A stretch of 64,000 nt of DNA, taken from positions 62,001 through 126,000 of the forward strand of contig NZ_LWBS01000428.1 in NCBI RefSeq assembly GCF_001652265.1, in the 5' to 3' direction. The stretch's first letter is position 1; each line of letters begins with the position of its first letter. The stretch is from Rhizobium leguminosarum. GTDB taxonomy: Bacteria; Pseudomonadota; Alphaproteobacteria; Rhizobiales; Rhizobiaceae. A program made the position numbers and the translations under genes. Below are positions 1 through 10,333 of the stretch, piece after piece. The notes under the pieces were generated by a model. The model had not been told where the DNA came from. It saw nothing but the letters and a program-made list of their open reading frames with translations, and did not search any database.

Positions 1-672
1 GACCGCTCAGCATGTAGACCGCCATCAGCAGCACCGGAGTTTGAATGCCGGAGAGCGTGCTGGCTCGGCGATTGATGCCGACGGCCTCGATCAGCATGCC
101 GAGCGCCGTGCGACGGACAAGGAGGATGACGAGCAGGCCGACGAGAAGCCAGATGACGACAGGCATCGGCAGGAGAGCCATGGAACCGCTGCCGAAGAAG
201 GTTAACCCGTCATCGTTGAAGGTCAGGATGGCACCTTCGGTGATGAGCTGGGCGATGCCGCGGCCCGCCACCATCAGCACCAGCGTCGCGATGATCGGCT
301 GGATATTGAGGACTGCCACCAGGAACCCGTTCCAAACGCCGCAGGCAAGCCCAATCGCAAGCGTCAGGATAATGGTGTAGGCAACTGAATTTCCTGAAAC
401 AATCGACGATGCGGCGACGGCGCCGCAGATCGCGATCACCGCACCGACGGACAGGTCGATGCCCTTGGTGGCGATTACCAGCGTCATGCCGATCGCCAGC
501 AGAGCCACCGGCGCACCGCGATTCAGCACATCGATCAGGCTGCCATAAAGCCGGTCATTCTGAACCACGACATTAAAAAACTGCGGTGACGTGATGAGAT
601 TCAACAAAAGAATGACAACAAGCGCGATCAATTGCGGCGCCAGGCGATAGGCCAGCGCATTCCGCGAGGACC

Positions 673-676
<4 letters not shown>
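1..676 (-). CDS. ytfT: Sugar ABC transporter permease, YtfT-like (partial)
   Basis: This is the N-terminal 225 residues of an inner-membrane permease of the ribose/galactofuranose (CUT2) class; the rest lies beyond the left window edge. Translating the minus strand gives hydrophobic helices and, at about residues 60-80, a segment ending GIDLSVGAV. That segment is very close to what I recall of E. coli YtfT, which forms the channel of the galactofuranose importer with YtfQ, YtfR and YjfF. The start ATG overlaps the stop of the ATPase gene as ATGA, so the two are translationally coupled. The substrate is inferred mainly from the strong YtfQ match of the binding protein at 2420-3382. A second permease (YjfF) may follow outside the window. 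Confidence 0.85.
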
Positions 677-2196
<1,520 letters not shown>

Positions 2197-2273
2197 AAGG
2201 GTCTGTTTTCCTGATATTGACGGCAAAAGCCGCGCCGCGGCCGGGCATGATGTCCCAAGGCGGCGAGGCAGTT

Positions 2274-2302
2274 CCGCACCGGTCCATGACGGGCCGGTGC
2301 GG
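2274..2302 (-). promoter_or_regulatory. Intercistronic hairpin in ytfQ-ytfR gap
   Basis: CCGCACCGG at 2274-2282 pairs perfectly with CCGGTGCGG at 2294-2302 across an 11-base loop. There is no T run after it on the transcribed strand, so it is more likely an mRNA-stabilising or processing hairpin than a strong terminator. Such structures commonly keep binding-protein mRNA more abundant than the downstream ATPase and permease mRNA. Confidence 0.5.
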
Positions 2303-2304
2303 TT

Positions 2305-2407
2305 CTACAGCGCCCTTCGTCTTCTGAGACGCGCAACCGACGCTGTAGCGCTTTGAATTGCTGCATGATTTATCCTGAAATCGATTCAGATTTCAGAAAT
2401 TATGCAG
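2305..2407. repeat. RIME1-like double palindrome
   Basis: About 103 bases hold two palindromes in tandem. The first is CTACAGCG (2305-2312) against CGCTGTAG (2341-2348). The second is CTGCAT (2361-2366) against ATGCAG (2402-2407), with an inner CTGAAATC/GATTTCAG pairing. Two large palindromes in about 108 bp is the published description of the Rhizobium-specific intergenic mosaic element RIME1. The wording also matches a repeat I recognise from many rhizobial intergenic regions. It lies inside the transporter operon. Confidence 0.7.
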
Positions 2408-2419
2408 TGTCAAATCAGA

Positions 2420-3382
2420 TCAGTAGCCCTGGCCCTTCTTCTCTTCGTAGACCTTCATCGGGTCGTCGGCAGGCGTGTAGAGCTTGGACTCAGTCTGGAT
2501 CCACTTGGCCGGAGCCTTCTTGTCCTTCAGATAGGCTTCGAGCGCATCGAAGGCCGGACCTGCCATATTCGGCGTCAGCTCGACCGTGGCATTGGACTCG
2601 CCTTCGGACATGGCTTTGAAGATATCGGGCACGGCGTCGATGGAGACGACGAGGATATCCTTGCCGGGCTTCAGGCCGGCTTCCTTGATCGCCTGGATGG
2701 CGCCGACGGCCATGTCGTCGTTATGGGCGTAGAGAGCGCAGATATCCTTGCCGCCATTCTCGGCCTTCAGGAAGCTTTCCATGACTTCCTTGCCCTTGGT
2801 GCGGGTGAAGTCACCGGTCTGGCTGCGAACGATCTTGAGGTTGTCATGGCCGGCAAGGGCCTCTTCGAAGCCCTTCTTGCGGGCGATGGCCGGCGACGAA
2901 CCGGTGGTGCCCTGAAGTTCAACGACATTGCATTTCTTGTCGCCGACGGTCTTGACTAGGAAGTCGCCTGCGACCTTGCCTTCATGGACCAGATCTGACG
3001 TAACAGCCGTCAGGTAGAGATCGTCGGGAGCCTTGATGGTTCGGTCGAGAAGGATGACTGGAATCTTGGCTTCCTTGGCTTCCTTGAGAACGTCGTCCCA
3101 GCCGGTTTCGACGACCGGAGCAATGAGAATGGCATCGACGCCCTGAGCAATGAAGGAGCGCAAAGCCTTGATCTGGTTTTCCTGCTTCTGCTGCGCATCG
3201 GCAAACTTCAGATCGATGCCGCGCTTCTTGGCCTGCTCCTTGGTCACGGTCGTTTCAGCCGCACGCCAGCCCGATTCCGAGCCGATCTGCGAGAAGCCGA
3301 CGGTGAGGCCGGCGGCCGAAGCCGAACCGAACATGCAGGCAGCCAGAATCGTGGCACTCAAAAGTGCAGTCTTCAATTTCAT
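2420..3382 (-). CDS. ytfQ: Sugar ABC transporter binding protein, YtfQ-like
   Basis: This is a periplasmic substrate-binding protein of 320 residues. The start ATG at 3382 has GGAGG a few bases upstream and opens a clear signal peptide (MKLKTALLSATILAACMFGS, cleavage after about residue 23). Mature segments such as GFSQIGSESGWRAAET, QKQENQIKALRSFIAQGVDA and VELTPNMAGPAFDALE are almost the same as those I recall for E. coli YtfQ, which binds galactofuranose and galactopyranose. It is the first gene of a minus-strand operon and is separated from the ATPase gene by a hairpin and a RIME-like repeat. The galactose/galactofuranose role is inferred from that resemblance. Confidence 0.9.
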   Translation of the reverse strand: MKLKTALLSATILAACMFGSASAAGLTVGFSQIGSESGWRAAETTVTKEQAKKRGIDLKFADAQQKQENQIKALRSFIAQGVDAILIAPVVETGWDDVLKEAKEAKIPVILLDRTIKAPDDLYLTAVTSDLVHEGKVAGDFLVKTVGDKKCNVVELQGTTGSSPAIARKKGFEEALAGHDNLKIVRSQTGDFTRTKGKEVMESFLKAENGGKDICALYAHNDDMAVGAIQAIKEAGLKPGKDILVVSIDAVPDIFKAMSEGESNATVELTPNMAGPAFDALEAYLKDKKAPAKWIQTESKLYTPADDPMKVYEEKKGQGY

Positions 3383-3431
3383 GATTTCCTCCCAATGCCG
3401 CATCTCGCGGCGCAGGGTCAAAAAATCATAT

Positions 3432-3440
3432 AGTATTACT
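3432..3440 (-). promoter_or_regulatory. Candidate operator upstream of ytfQ
   Basis: The palindrome AGTATTACT lies in an AT-rich stretch about 50 bases upstream of the ytfQ start, where a promoter is expected. It resembles short GntR/LacI half-site arrangements, but no regulator gene adjoins it in this window, so this is only a suggestion. Confidence 0.25.
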
Positions 3441-3473
3441 TTTGTAAATCGGAATCTTGGGATGCATTGCAGC

Positions 3474-3502
3474 AAAAAAGAGCGCCCATTAGGGGCGCTC
3501 TT
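3474..3502 (-). terminator. Rho-independent terminator of the BMP transporter operon
   Basis: Reading the minus strand, GAGCGCCC, a five-base loop and GGGCGCTC form a perfect 8-bp stem (extended by flanking A-T pairs) followed by six T residues. It lies just downstream of the 3527-4603 gene and isolates that operon from ytfQ. Confidence 0.9.
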
Positions 3503-3526
3503 CGCATCTGCGAGATAGCTACGGGA

Positions 3527-4603
3527 TTATTTACCCGGCAGCTTATCGTCGACGCCTTCAACATAGAAGTTCATGCCGAGCAGGGTGCCGTCATCGGCCT
3601 TCTCGCCGGCCTTCAGCCAGGGCGTTCCGTCCTGCTTGTTGACCGGTCCGGTGAAGGGATGCAGTTCGCCTGACTTGATCTTGGCTTCGGTTTCCTCGGC
3701 CATCTTCTTCACGTCGTCGGGCATGTTGGTATAGGGCGCCATCTTTAGGATGCCGTCCTTCAGGCCGTCCCAGCTCTGCTCGGACTTCCAGGTGCCATCC
3801 AGAAGGGCGTGAACGCGCTTGGAGTAGTAGGTCCCCCAAGTGTCGACAATTGCCGTCAGCTGAGCCTTCGGGCCTACTGCGATCATGTCGGAGGCCTGAC
3901 CGAAGGCGTGGATGCCGCGTTCTTCGGCCACCTGCATCGGCGCGGTCGTGTCGGTGTGCTGCGTCAAGACGTCGACGCCCTGGTCGACCATCGCCTTGGC
4001 GGCATCGGCTTCCTTGCCGGGGTCGAACCAGGTGTTGACCCAGATCACCTTCAGCTTGAAGCTCGGATCGACCGACCTGGCGCCCTGCTCGAAGGAGTTG
4101 ATGCCCATCACGACTTCGGGAATCGGGAAGGAGGCGATGTAGGCCGCCCCGTGATTCTTCGAGGTCTTGGCGGCGATCTGGCCGAGGATGTAGCGGCCTT
4201 CATAGAAGCGGGAATTGTAGGTCGCGAGGTTCGGGCCGGCCTTGTAGCCGGTGCCATGCTCGAACTTGACCTTCGGGAACTTGGCGGCGACCTTCACCGT
4301 CGCATCCATGAAGCCGAAGGACGTCGTGAATATCAGCTTGCAGCCGGAACGGGCAAGGCGCTCGATGGCGCGCTCGGCATCCGGGCCTTCCGGGACGTTT
4401 TCGAGGTAAGGCGTGTCGATCTTGTCGCCGAACTCGGCCTGGACCTGCTGGCGGCCGAGATCGTGGGCCTGCGAATAACCGCCGTCAGTATGCGAACCGA
4501 CGTAGACGAAGCAGACCTTCGTCTTGTCCGCGGCGTGAGCAGCGGAAGAGATGCCGATGACGGCGGCAGCCGAGGCGGCAAGTGTGAATGCTAACTTCTT
4601 CAT
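3527..4603 (-). CDS. BMP-family ABC transporter binding protein (nucleoside type)
   Basis: This 358-residue periplasmic protein opens with a typical signal peptide (MKKLAFTLAASAAAVIGISS, cleavage near AHA at 24). It then has the BMP/PnrA-family pattern: VCFVYVGSHTDGGYSQAHD, LIFTTSFGFMDATVKVA, and EGRYILGQIAAKTSK followed by AAYIASFPIPEVV. Characterised members bind purine nucleosides or related compounds. Here it is the last of four genes transcribed leftward (ATPase, permease, permease, binding protein), with a 52-base gap from the upstream permease and a strong terminator behind it. The ligand cannot be read from the sequence. Confidence 0.88.
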   Translation of the reverse strand: MKKLAFTLAASAAAVIGISSAAHAADKTKVCFVYVGSHTDGGYSQAHDLGRQQVQAEFGDKIDTPYLENVPEGPDAERAIERLARSGCKLIFTTSFGFMDATVKVAAKFPKVKFEHGTGYKAGPNLATYNSRFYEGRYILGQIAAKTSKNHGAAYIASFPIPEVVMGINSFEQGARSVDPSFKLKVIWVNTWFDPGKEADAAKAMVDQGVDVLTQHTDTTAPMQVAEERGIHAFGQASDMIAVGPKAQLTAIVDTWGTYYSKRVHALLDGTWKSEQSWDGLKDGILKMAPYTNMPDDVKKMAEETEAKIKSGELHPFTGPVNKQDGTPWLKAGEKADDGTLLGMNFYVEGVDDKLPGK

Positions 4604-4655
4604 GGGGACCCCTGTTGGTTTGAAGTTATTGCGGAAACCCGTCTTTGTTGTTGCT

Positions 4656-5576
4656 TTATCGCTCCGGCACGAAGGCTTTTCCGAGCGACGCGGGCGTGTT
4701 GATCAACGTCGTGCGGCGATTATGGGAAATGATGATGAGAACCACAATAGTCGCGGCGTAGGGCAGCATCGAAAGGAACTGCGAGGGAATGCCGAGACCG
4801 AAGGCCTGCGCGTGAAGCTGCAGGATAGTGACTGCGCCGAAGAGATAGCCGCCTGCAAAGACCCGCCACGGCCGCCAGGAGGCGAAGACCACCAGCGCCA
4901 GCGTGATCCAGCCGCGGCCGGCCGACATGTTCTCGGCCCATTGTGGGGTGTAGACGAGCGAAAGCTGCGCGCCGGCAAGACCGGCGCAGGCACCGCCGAA
5001 CATGACGGCGAGATAGCGTGTGCGGATGACATGAATGCCGAGCGCGTGGGCCGAACCGTGATTGTCGCCGATCGCCCTGAGCTTCAGCCCGGTCCGGCTG
5101 CGAAACAGAAACCAGCTGACGCCGACCACGAGCGCGATCGACAGGTAAAAGATCAGGTCCTGCCTGAAAAGAACATGGCCAACGACCGGAAGATCCGACA
5201 GGACCGGAATGACGATCTCTCCCAGCCGGATGCCGGGCATGCCGACATAGGCTTCGCCAAGCATGCCTGAGGCGCCGAGGCCGAGAAGGGTGAGCGCCAG
5301 ACCGGTCGCCACCTGGTTTGCCACCAGCGTCAGCGTCAGGAAGGCAAACAGAAGAGAGAAAAGCGCGCCTGCCGCAATGCCGCAGACAATGCCGACATAG
5401 GGCGAGCCCGACATCTGCGCGCCGGCAAAGGCGGCAACCGCGCCCATGATCATCATGCCCTCGACACCGAGATTGAGAACGCCCGAGCGCTCGGTCACCA
5501 GTTCGCCGAGTGCGGCGATGACGAGCGGCGTCGAGGCGGTGATCACCGTCAGCAGAATGGCTTCGAAGATGCTCAT
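4656..5576 (-). CDS. ABC transporter permease (BPD_transp_2, nucleoside type)
   Basis: This 306-residue inner-membrane protein has about eight hydrophobic helices and the family hallmark ERSGVLNLGVEGMMIMGA at about residues 29-46. In E. coli-type and Streptococcus-type importers this helix pair faces the ATPase. It is one of two paired permeases of the BMP-family importer; its ATG overlaps the stop of the other permease gene by four bases (5573-5576). The length is usual for NupC/YufQ-like subunits. Confidence 0.87.
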   Translation of the reverse strand: MSIFEAILLTVITASTPLVIAALGELVTERSGVLNLGVEGMMIMGAVAAFAGAQMSGSPYVGIVCGIAAGALFSLLFAFLTLTLVANQVATGLALTLLGLGASGMLGEAYVGMPGIRLGEIVIPVLSDLPVVGHVLFRQDLIFYLSIALVVGVSWFLFRSRTGLKLRAIGDNHGSAHALGIHVIRTRYLAVMFGGACAGLAGAQLSLVYTPQWAENMSAGRGWITLALVVFASWRPWRVFAGGYLFGAVTILQLHAQAFGLGIPSQFLSMLPYAATIVVLIIISHNRRTTLINTPASLGKAFVPER

Positions 5577-6658
5577 GCCGCCCTGCCCCTGACCCGCGAC
5601 CAGACAATGCGGATTTTGTAATAGATCAGCGTATCGCAGGAGAGCACGAAGAAGAGCAGCAGGCCCTGGAAGACGCGGGTAACCTTGTCGGAAACGCCGA
5701 TCGAAAGCTGGGCTGCCTCACCACCGAGATAGGTCAGCGCCAGCACCAGGCCTGATGCGATGATGCCGAGCGGATTGAGGCGGCCGAGGAAGGCGACGAT
5801 GATGGCGGTGAAGCCATAGCCCGGCGAGATCGCCGGCTGCAGGTGGCCGATCGAGCCGGATACCTCGGCTATCCCGGCGAGGCCGGCAAGAGCACCCGAG
5901 AAGAGAAAGCTGAACCAGATCATCTTTTTCGACGAAAAACCGGCAAAGCGCCCTGCCCGCTCCGATTGGCCGAGCACGACGATCTCGAAGCCTTTCAGCG
6001 TATAACGCAGCATGAACCAGACGCCGATTGCTGCGACAATGGCGAAGATGAAGGCCCAATGGGCGCGGCCCGATTCTTCCCAGATCGCCGGCAGCACGGC
6101 CTCCGGTGCGAAATCACGCGAAACCGGAAAGTTGAAACCCTTCGGATCGCGCCAGGCGCCGCGAATCAGCCAGTCGAGGAAGAGCTGGGCGATATAGACC
6201 AGCATCAGGGACGTCAGGATCTCGTTGGTGTTGAAATGCGCCTTCAGCAGCGCCGGAATGGCGGCGAAAAGTGCACCGCCAAGCGCGCCCAATATCAGCA
6301 TCAGCGGCAGCACGAGCGGCGAATGCCAGTCGTAAAAGACGATCGGCAGATAGGAGCCGGTGATGGCGCCGATGGTGAACTGGCCTTCGGCGCCGATATT
6401 CCAGTTGTTCGAGCGATAGCAGACGGCCAGGCCGACGGCGATCAGGATCAGGGGCGCGGCCTTGATCGCCAGTTCGTGCAGCGACCAGACCTCGAGCAGC
6501 GGCTCGACGAAGAAGGCGTCGAGTGCGGCGACCGGGTCCTTGCCGAGCATGGCGAACATGATGGCGCCGAACACTAGCGTCAGGACAAGGGCCAAGAGCG
6601 GCGAGACGAAGGCGAAGAGCTTCGAGACGTCGGGCCGTTTTTCAAGTTCAATGCGCAT
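5573..6658 (-). CDS. ABC transporter permease (BPD_transp_2, nucleoside type)
   Basis: This is the longer permease (361 residues) of the BMP-family importer. It begins with a cytoplasmic segment and a first helix at about residues 14-35, then carries YRSNNWNIGAEGQFTIGA, the conserved motif of this subfamily, at about residues 81-98. A later stretch, AGIAEVSGSIGHLQPAISPGYGFTAIIVAFLG, is also typical. It overlaps the ATPase gene upstream by 11 bases and the second permease downstream by 4, so the three form one translational unit. Confidence 0.87.
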   Translation of the reverse strand: MRIELEKRPDVSKLFAFVSPLLALVLTLVFGAIMFAMLGKDPVAALDAFFVEPLLEVWSLHELAIKAAPLILIAVGLAVCYRSNNWNIGAEGQFTIGAITGSYLPIVFYDWHSPLVLPLMLILGALGGALFAAIPALLKAHFNTNEILTSLMLVYIAQLFLDWLIRGAWRDPKGFNFPVSRDFAPEAVLPAIWEESGRAHWAFIFAIVAAIGVWFMLRYTLKGFEIVVLGQSERAGRFAGFSSKKMIWFSFLFSGALAGLAGIAEVSGSIGHLQPAISPGYGFTAIIVAFLGRLNPLGIIASGLVLALTYLGGEAAQLSIGVSDKVTRVFQGLLLFFVLSCDTLIYYKIRIVWSRVRGRAA

Positions 6659-8216
6659 GGGGCGCCTCCGGGGGAGAGCTGCTCTCGTGCAGTCCGCCCA
6701 TCAGCAAGCCGATCTTTTCCCGCGTCAGTTCGCCCGCCGGGAACGGGCGGGAAAGACGGCCTTCGCAGATGACGGCAATATCGGTCGCCACTTCGAAGAT
6801 CTCGTCGAGATCCTGGCTGATGACGACGACGGCCGAACCAGCTCTTGCGAGATCGACGAGCGCCTGGCGGATGCGGCTCGCGGCCCCAGCATCGACGCCC
6901 CAGGTCGGCTGGTTGACGACGAGCACTGCCGGCTGGCGGTCGAGCTCGCGGCCGACGATAAACTTTTGCAGGTTCCCGCCGGACAAGGAGCCGGCAGCCG
7001 GGTCATCGCCGCTCTTGCGGACATCCATGGCCTCGGAAATGCGCCTTGCGGCGGATTTCACCGCGGCGTGGCGGATGATGCCGAGCAAGCCCAGAAACGC
7101 CTTGCGGTCCGACTGGCTGCGGGCAAGGACGAGATTGTCCGACAGTTTCATGGCGGAGACGGCGGCATGGCCGTGGCGCTCCTCCGGCACGAAGCCGGCG
7201 CCGAGCAGACGGCGGGCGGTAATACCCTGATTGCCCACGCGCTTCTTGCGGATGACGATCGCCTCAGCCGAGGCGACCGGATATTCGCCCGACAGTGCGT
7301 CGAAAAGCTCGCTTTGCCCGTTGCCCGCGACACCGGCGATGGCGAGGATTTCGCCGGAGCGCACCGCCATCGACACATCACGAAGCGGCATGGCGAAGGG
7401 GGTGCGCGCGGCGGCGGAAAGATTGGCGACGGCAAGCTGCACCTCGCCCCTGTCGCTGCGCTCCGGATGCGTCACGGTCGCCACTTCGCTGCCGACCATC
7501 ATGCGGGCGAGCGAGGCCGGCGTTTCCCGCTTTGGATCGCAGGCGCCGGTCACACGGCCATGGCGCAGAACGGTGGCGCGATCGCAGATACGCTGCACTT
7601 CTTCCAAGCGGTGGCTGATATAAAGAACCGAACGCCCCTCGGCGCGCAGCTTGAACAGCGTCTCGAACAGCCTGTCGGCCTCCTGCGGCGTCAGCACCGA
7701 GGTCGGCTCGTCGAGGATGATGAGCTTCGGGTTCTGCAGCAGCGCACGGACGATCTCGATACGCTGGCGCTCGCCGACCGAGAGATCGGCGACATGGGCA
7801 TGCGGATCGAGCGGCAGACCATAGGCGATGGACAGCGCTCTCGCCTCCTCGGCGATTTTGTCGATCGGGATGGCGTCATCGAGCGACAGGGCGATGTTTT
7901 CGGCAACCGTCAGCGCCTCGAACAGCGAGAAATGCTGGAAGACCATGCCGATGCCGAGCTTGCGGGCTTCCCCAGGCGACGTGATCGCCACCGGCTGGCC
8001 CTGCCAGAGGATATGCCCGCCTGTCGGCTCGAGAACGCCGAACAGCATCTTCACCAGGGTGGATTTGCCCGCACCATTTTCGCCGAGAAGCGCATGAATT
8101 TCGCCCGGCGCGATATCGAGATCGATTTCATTGCAGGCAGCAAAGCCACCGAAGAACTTCGTCAGCTTCTGAACCGATAATAACGCACCGGAATCCGGCA
8201 CATTCAATGGCGACAC
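6648..8216 (-). CDS. ABC transporter ATPase (BMP/nucleoside importer, two domains)
   Basis: This 522-residue tandem ATPase is the first gene of the BMP-family operon. Domain one has GENGAGKST, LSVGERQRIEIVRAL and LIILDEPTSVLTPQE. Domain two has the atypical P-loop GVAGNGQSEL and LSGGNLQKFIVGREL, as usual for these proteins. The start is a GTG at 8216: a GAGGGG ribosome-binding site sits just upstream, and the reading MSPLNVPDSGALLSVQKLTK leads directly into the first domain. No ATG in a better position is visible. The protein acts at the inner face of the membrane with the two downstream permeases. Confidence 0.87.
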   Translation of the reverse strand: MSPLNVPDSGALLSVQKLTKFFGGFAACNEIDLDIAPGEIHALLGENGAGKSTLVKMLFGVLEPTGGHILWQGQPVAITSPGEARKLGIGMVFQHFSLFEALTVAENIALSLDDAIPIDKIAEEARALSIAYGLPLDPHAHVADLSVGERQRIEIVRALLQNPKLIILDEPTSVLTPQEADRLFETLFKLRAEGRSVLYISHRLEEVQRICDRATVLRHGRVTGACDPKRETPASLARMMVGSEVATVTHPERSDRGEVQLAVANLSAAARTPFAMPLRDVSMAVRSGEILAIAGVAGNGQSELFDALSGEYPVASAEAIVIRKKRVGNQGITARRLLGAGFVPEERHGHAAVSAMKLSDNLVLARSQSDRKAFLGLLGIIRHAAVKSAARRISEAMDVRKSGDDPAAGSLSGGNLQKFIVGRELDRQPAVLVVNQPTWGVDAGAASRIRQALVDLARAGSAVVVISQDLDEIFEVATDIAVICEGRLSRPFPAGELTREKIGLLMGGLHESSSPPEAPHAH

Positions 8217-8255
8217 GTTCCCCTCATTTCTTCTGCCAACCGGTCCGTTTGGATC

Positions 8256-9236
8256 TCATGGAATCAGCAGCGTCGTTCCTGTTGTTTTTCTTGTTTCCAG
8301 ATCCGCGTGAGCCTGCCCAACCTCACGCAGCGGATAGGTTTGATTGATATTGATACGCACTTTGTTGCTTTGCACAATATCAAATAGCGCTTTCGCACTG
8401 TCGATCAATTCGCTGCGCGCGGCGATATAGGTGAAGAGCGTCGGCCGCGTCGCAAAGAGCGAGCCCCTCTGCGCCAGCATCGCAAGGGTGAAATTCTCGA
8501 TCGGGCCGGAGGATTGGCCGAAGGAGGCAAAAAGGCCGCGCGGCTTCAAGCAGTCAAGCGACTGTGGAAAAGTATCGCGGCCGATCGAATCGTAGACGAC
8601 ATCGACGCCCTTGCCGCCGGTGATGTCGCGGACACGGTCGACGAAATTGTCGCTCTTGTAGTTGATCACATGGTCGTACCCATGGGCGAGCGCCAGCTCG
8701 ATCTTGTCTTCAGAGCCCGCCGTGCCGATGACCGTGGCGCCGAGCGCCTTTGCCCACTGGCCGGCGATCAGGCCGACGCCGCCGGCAGCGGCGTGGAACA
8801 GCAGGACCGTCTGCGGGCCGACCTTGAAGGTGCGGTTCAAGAGATATTCGGCAGTCATGCCCTTCAGCATCATCGCCGCTGCCGTTTCGAGCTCTATGCC
8901 GTCAGGCACCTGCACCAGATGCCGCGTCTCGATATTGCGTTCAACGCTATAGGCGCCGTCAGCGCCGGCATAGGCGACACGGTCGCCGACCTTGAAATCC
9001 TCGACGCCGGGGCCAACCGATGTCACGATGCCGGCCCCCTCCTTGCCGGTGACGAAGGGCAGATGCGGCGCCTTGTAGGTGCCGTTGCGGAAATAGACGT
9101 CGATGAAATTGAGCCCGACCGCCACCTGCCTAATCTGCACTTCGCCCGCCGAGGGCGAGGGAAGATCGATCTCGACATAGTCGAAAACCTCCGGCCCACC
9201 CGTCCTCGAAAATGAAACCGCCTGCGTTTTGGTCAT
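8256..9236 (-). CDS. NADPH:quinone reductase, zinc-free MDR family
   Basis: This 326-residue protein belongs to the medium-chain dehydrogenase/reductase superfamily, quinone oxidoreductase (Qor) branch. It has the N-terminal GroES-like domain (VGLNFIDVYFRNGTYK, GKEGAGIVTSVGPGV) and the nucleotide-binding AAAGGVGLIAGQWAKALGA. The Qor-type pattern DVVYDSIGRDTFPQSLDCLKPRG follows, and no structural zinc cysteines are seen. I placed the start at the ATG at 9236 (MTKTQAVSF), preceded by AGGACAGG. It lies 10 bases downstream of pcs on the same strand, so the two may be cotranscribed, although they have no obvious functional link. Confidence 0.87.
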   Translation of the reverse strand: MTKTQAVSFSRTGGPEVFDYVEIDLPSPSAGEVQIRQVAVGLNFIDVYFRNGTYKAPHLPFVTGKEGAGIVTSVGPGVEDFKVGDRVAYAGADGAYSVERNIETRHLVQVPDGIELETAAAMMLKGMTAEYLLNRTFKVGPQTVLLFHAAAGGVGLIAGQWAKALGATVIGTAGSEDKIELALAHGYDHVINYKSDNFVDRVRDITGGKGVDVVYDSIGRDTFPQSLDCLKPRGLFASFGQSSGPIENFTLAMLAQRGSLFATRPTLFTYIAARSELIDSAKALFDIVQSNKVRININQTYPLREVGQAHADLETRKTTGTTLLIP

Positions 9237-9246
9237 CTTGCCTGTC

Positions 9247-9975
9247 CTATGCTTCGCGTCCAAGGGCGGGGAAGAATTGCAGCACCGCGCCGATGACGTA
9301 AAGATAGGCTCCGGTCACGATAAAGAGAATGAGCGCCCATTCGGGCGTGTCGAAATGCATCAGCAGCGAAAAAATGCCCAGCGCCGACCATAGGAAAAAG
9401 ACGCCGAGGTTGAGCGGGCGCAGCCTTTTGACCCGGACCGGGTGGAGGAAATTGATCGGCAGGAAGGTCAGCACCACCGAGACGATGACAACAGTGAGCG
9501 CCGTCGTGGCGCTGGCATCGATGACGAACAGCGTGAAAACGATCATGTTCCAGACGACGGGGAAGCCGGAGAAGAAATACTCGTCCGTCTTCATGCCCAT
9601 ATCGGCATAGTAGATGGCGCTGGAGACGACGATCATGCCGGCGGCGGCGAAGGACCAAGGCTCGCCGATCATGCCGCTCTGATAGAGCGCGAAGGCCGGC
9701 AGAAGCACATAGGTGACGTAATCGATGATATTGTCGAGCGTATCGCCCGACCAGTTCGGCAGCACTTCCTTGACACGCACCTTGCGGGCGATCGGCCCGT
9801 CTATGCCGTCGACGAGAAGGGCGAGACCCAGCCACCAGAACATGTCGATGAAGCGGTGCTCGGCGGCGGCAACGACGCCGAGAAAGGCAAGGAAGGAGCC
9901 GGATGCCGTCAGGATATGGACGGAAAAGGCGCGCATTTCCGCGTAAGGAACACGCTTGTAGTTGAAAATCTTCAT
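9247..9975 (-). CDS. pcs: Phosphatidylcholine synthase
   Basis: This 242-residue multi-pass membrane enzyme condenses CDP-diacylglycerol with choline to give phosphatidylcholine and CMP, the one-step route of rhizobia and related bacteria. The CDP-alcohol phosphotransferase motif is present as DGPIAR, twelve residues, then GDTLDNIID (about residues 58-84), i.e. DG-x2-AR-x12-G-x3-D-x3-D, the expanded spacing characteristic of Pcs. Most of the rest is hydrophobic helices. The ATG at 9975 follows a GGGGGAA ribosome-binding site. Whole-length resemblance to the Sinorhizobium/Rhizobium enzyme is clear to me from memory. Confidence 0.93.
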   Translation of the reverse strand: MKIFNYKRVPYAEMRAFSVHILTASGSFLAFLGVVAAAEHRFIDMFWWLGLALLVDGIDGPIARKVRVKEVLPNWSGDTLDNIIDYVTYVLLPAFALYQSGMIGEPWSFAAAGMIVVSSAIYYADMGMKTDEYFFSGFPVVWNMIVFTLFVIDASATTALTVVIVSVVLTFLPINFLHPVRVKRLRPLNLGVFFLWSALGIFSLLMHFDTPEWALILFIVTGAYLYVIGAVLQFFPALGREA

Positions 9976-10333
9976 ATTCCCCCGACCGCCCTATCGCGCT
10001 CGCCCCGGCAAGCATCTTTTTTTTTCGCCATCATCGCCGAACCCTGCTGCTGAATCGGGTTCGACGCCGTAGGTCTTTGTTGTCGCACCATTTTTGCCGA
10101 AAACCGGCATCCGTTTCCGGCGTGCTGCTCTAATATGCATCCTTTGCCGGGCTTCGCCAGCGGGAAATACGACATTCCCCCACCGCCCCTGCTCCCCATT
10201 GAATCCTGACCATGACATGCATATTTCCCTTTAGAAGCGTCGCGTGGAATGGAATGCCTTTAATTCCGGCCCGATTTGTAATATCTCGCTCGCATCCGAC
10301 TGTTCATCCGACGAAACGGGATCCGCTACCGAA
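9976..10333. other. Divergent intergenic region pcs / fpr
   Basis: These 358 bases separate two divergent genes and must hold both promoters. I see a run of nine T (10017-10025) near pcs but no clear operator, repeat or small gene. Open frames here are weak and lack ribosome-binding sites. Confidence 0.5.

Noticed and set aside
6462..8180. Long plus-strand open frame (572 codons) opposite the nucleoside-type ATPase gene.
   Set aside because: It is the antisense shadow of a GC-rich gene with clear Walker motifs; its translation is Arg/Asp/Gly-rich with no domain pattern and no start signal.
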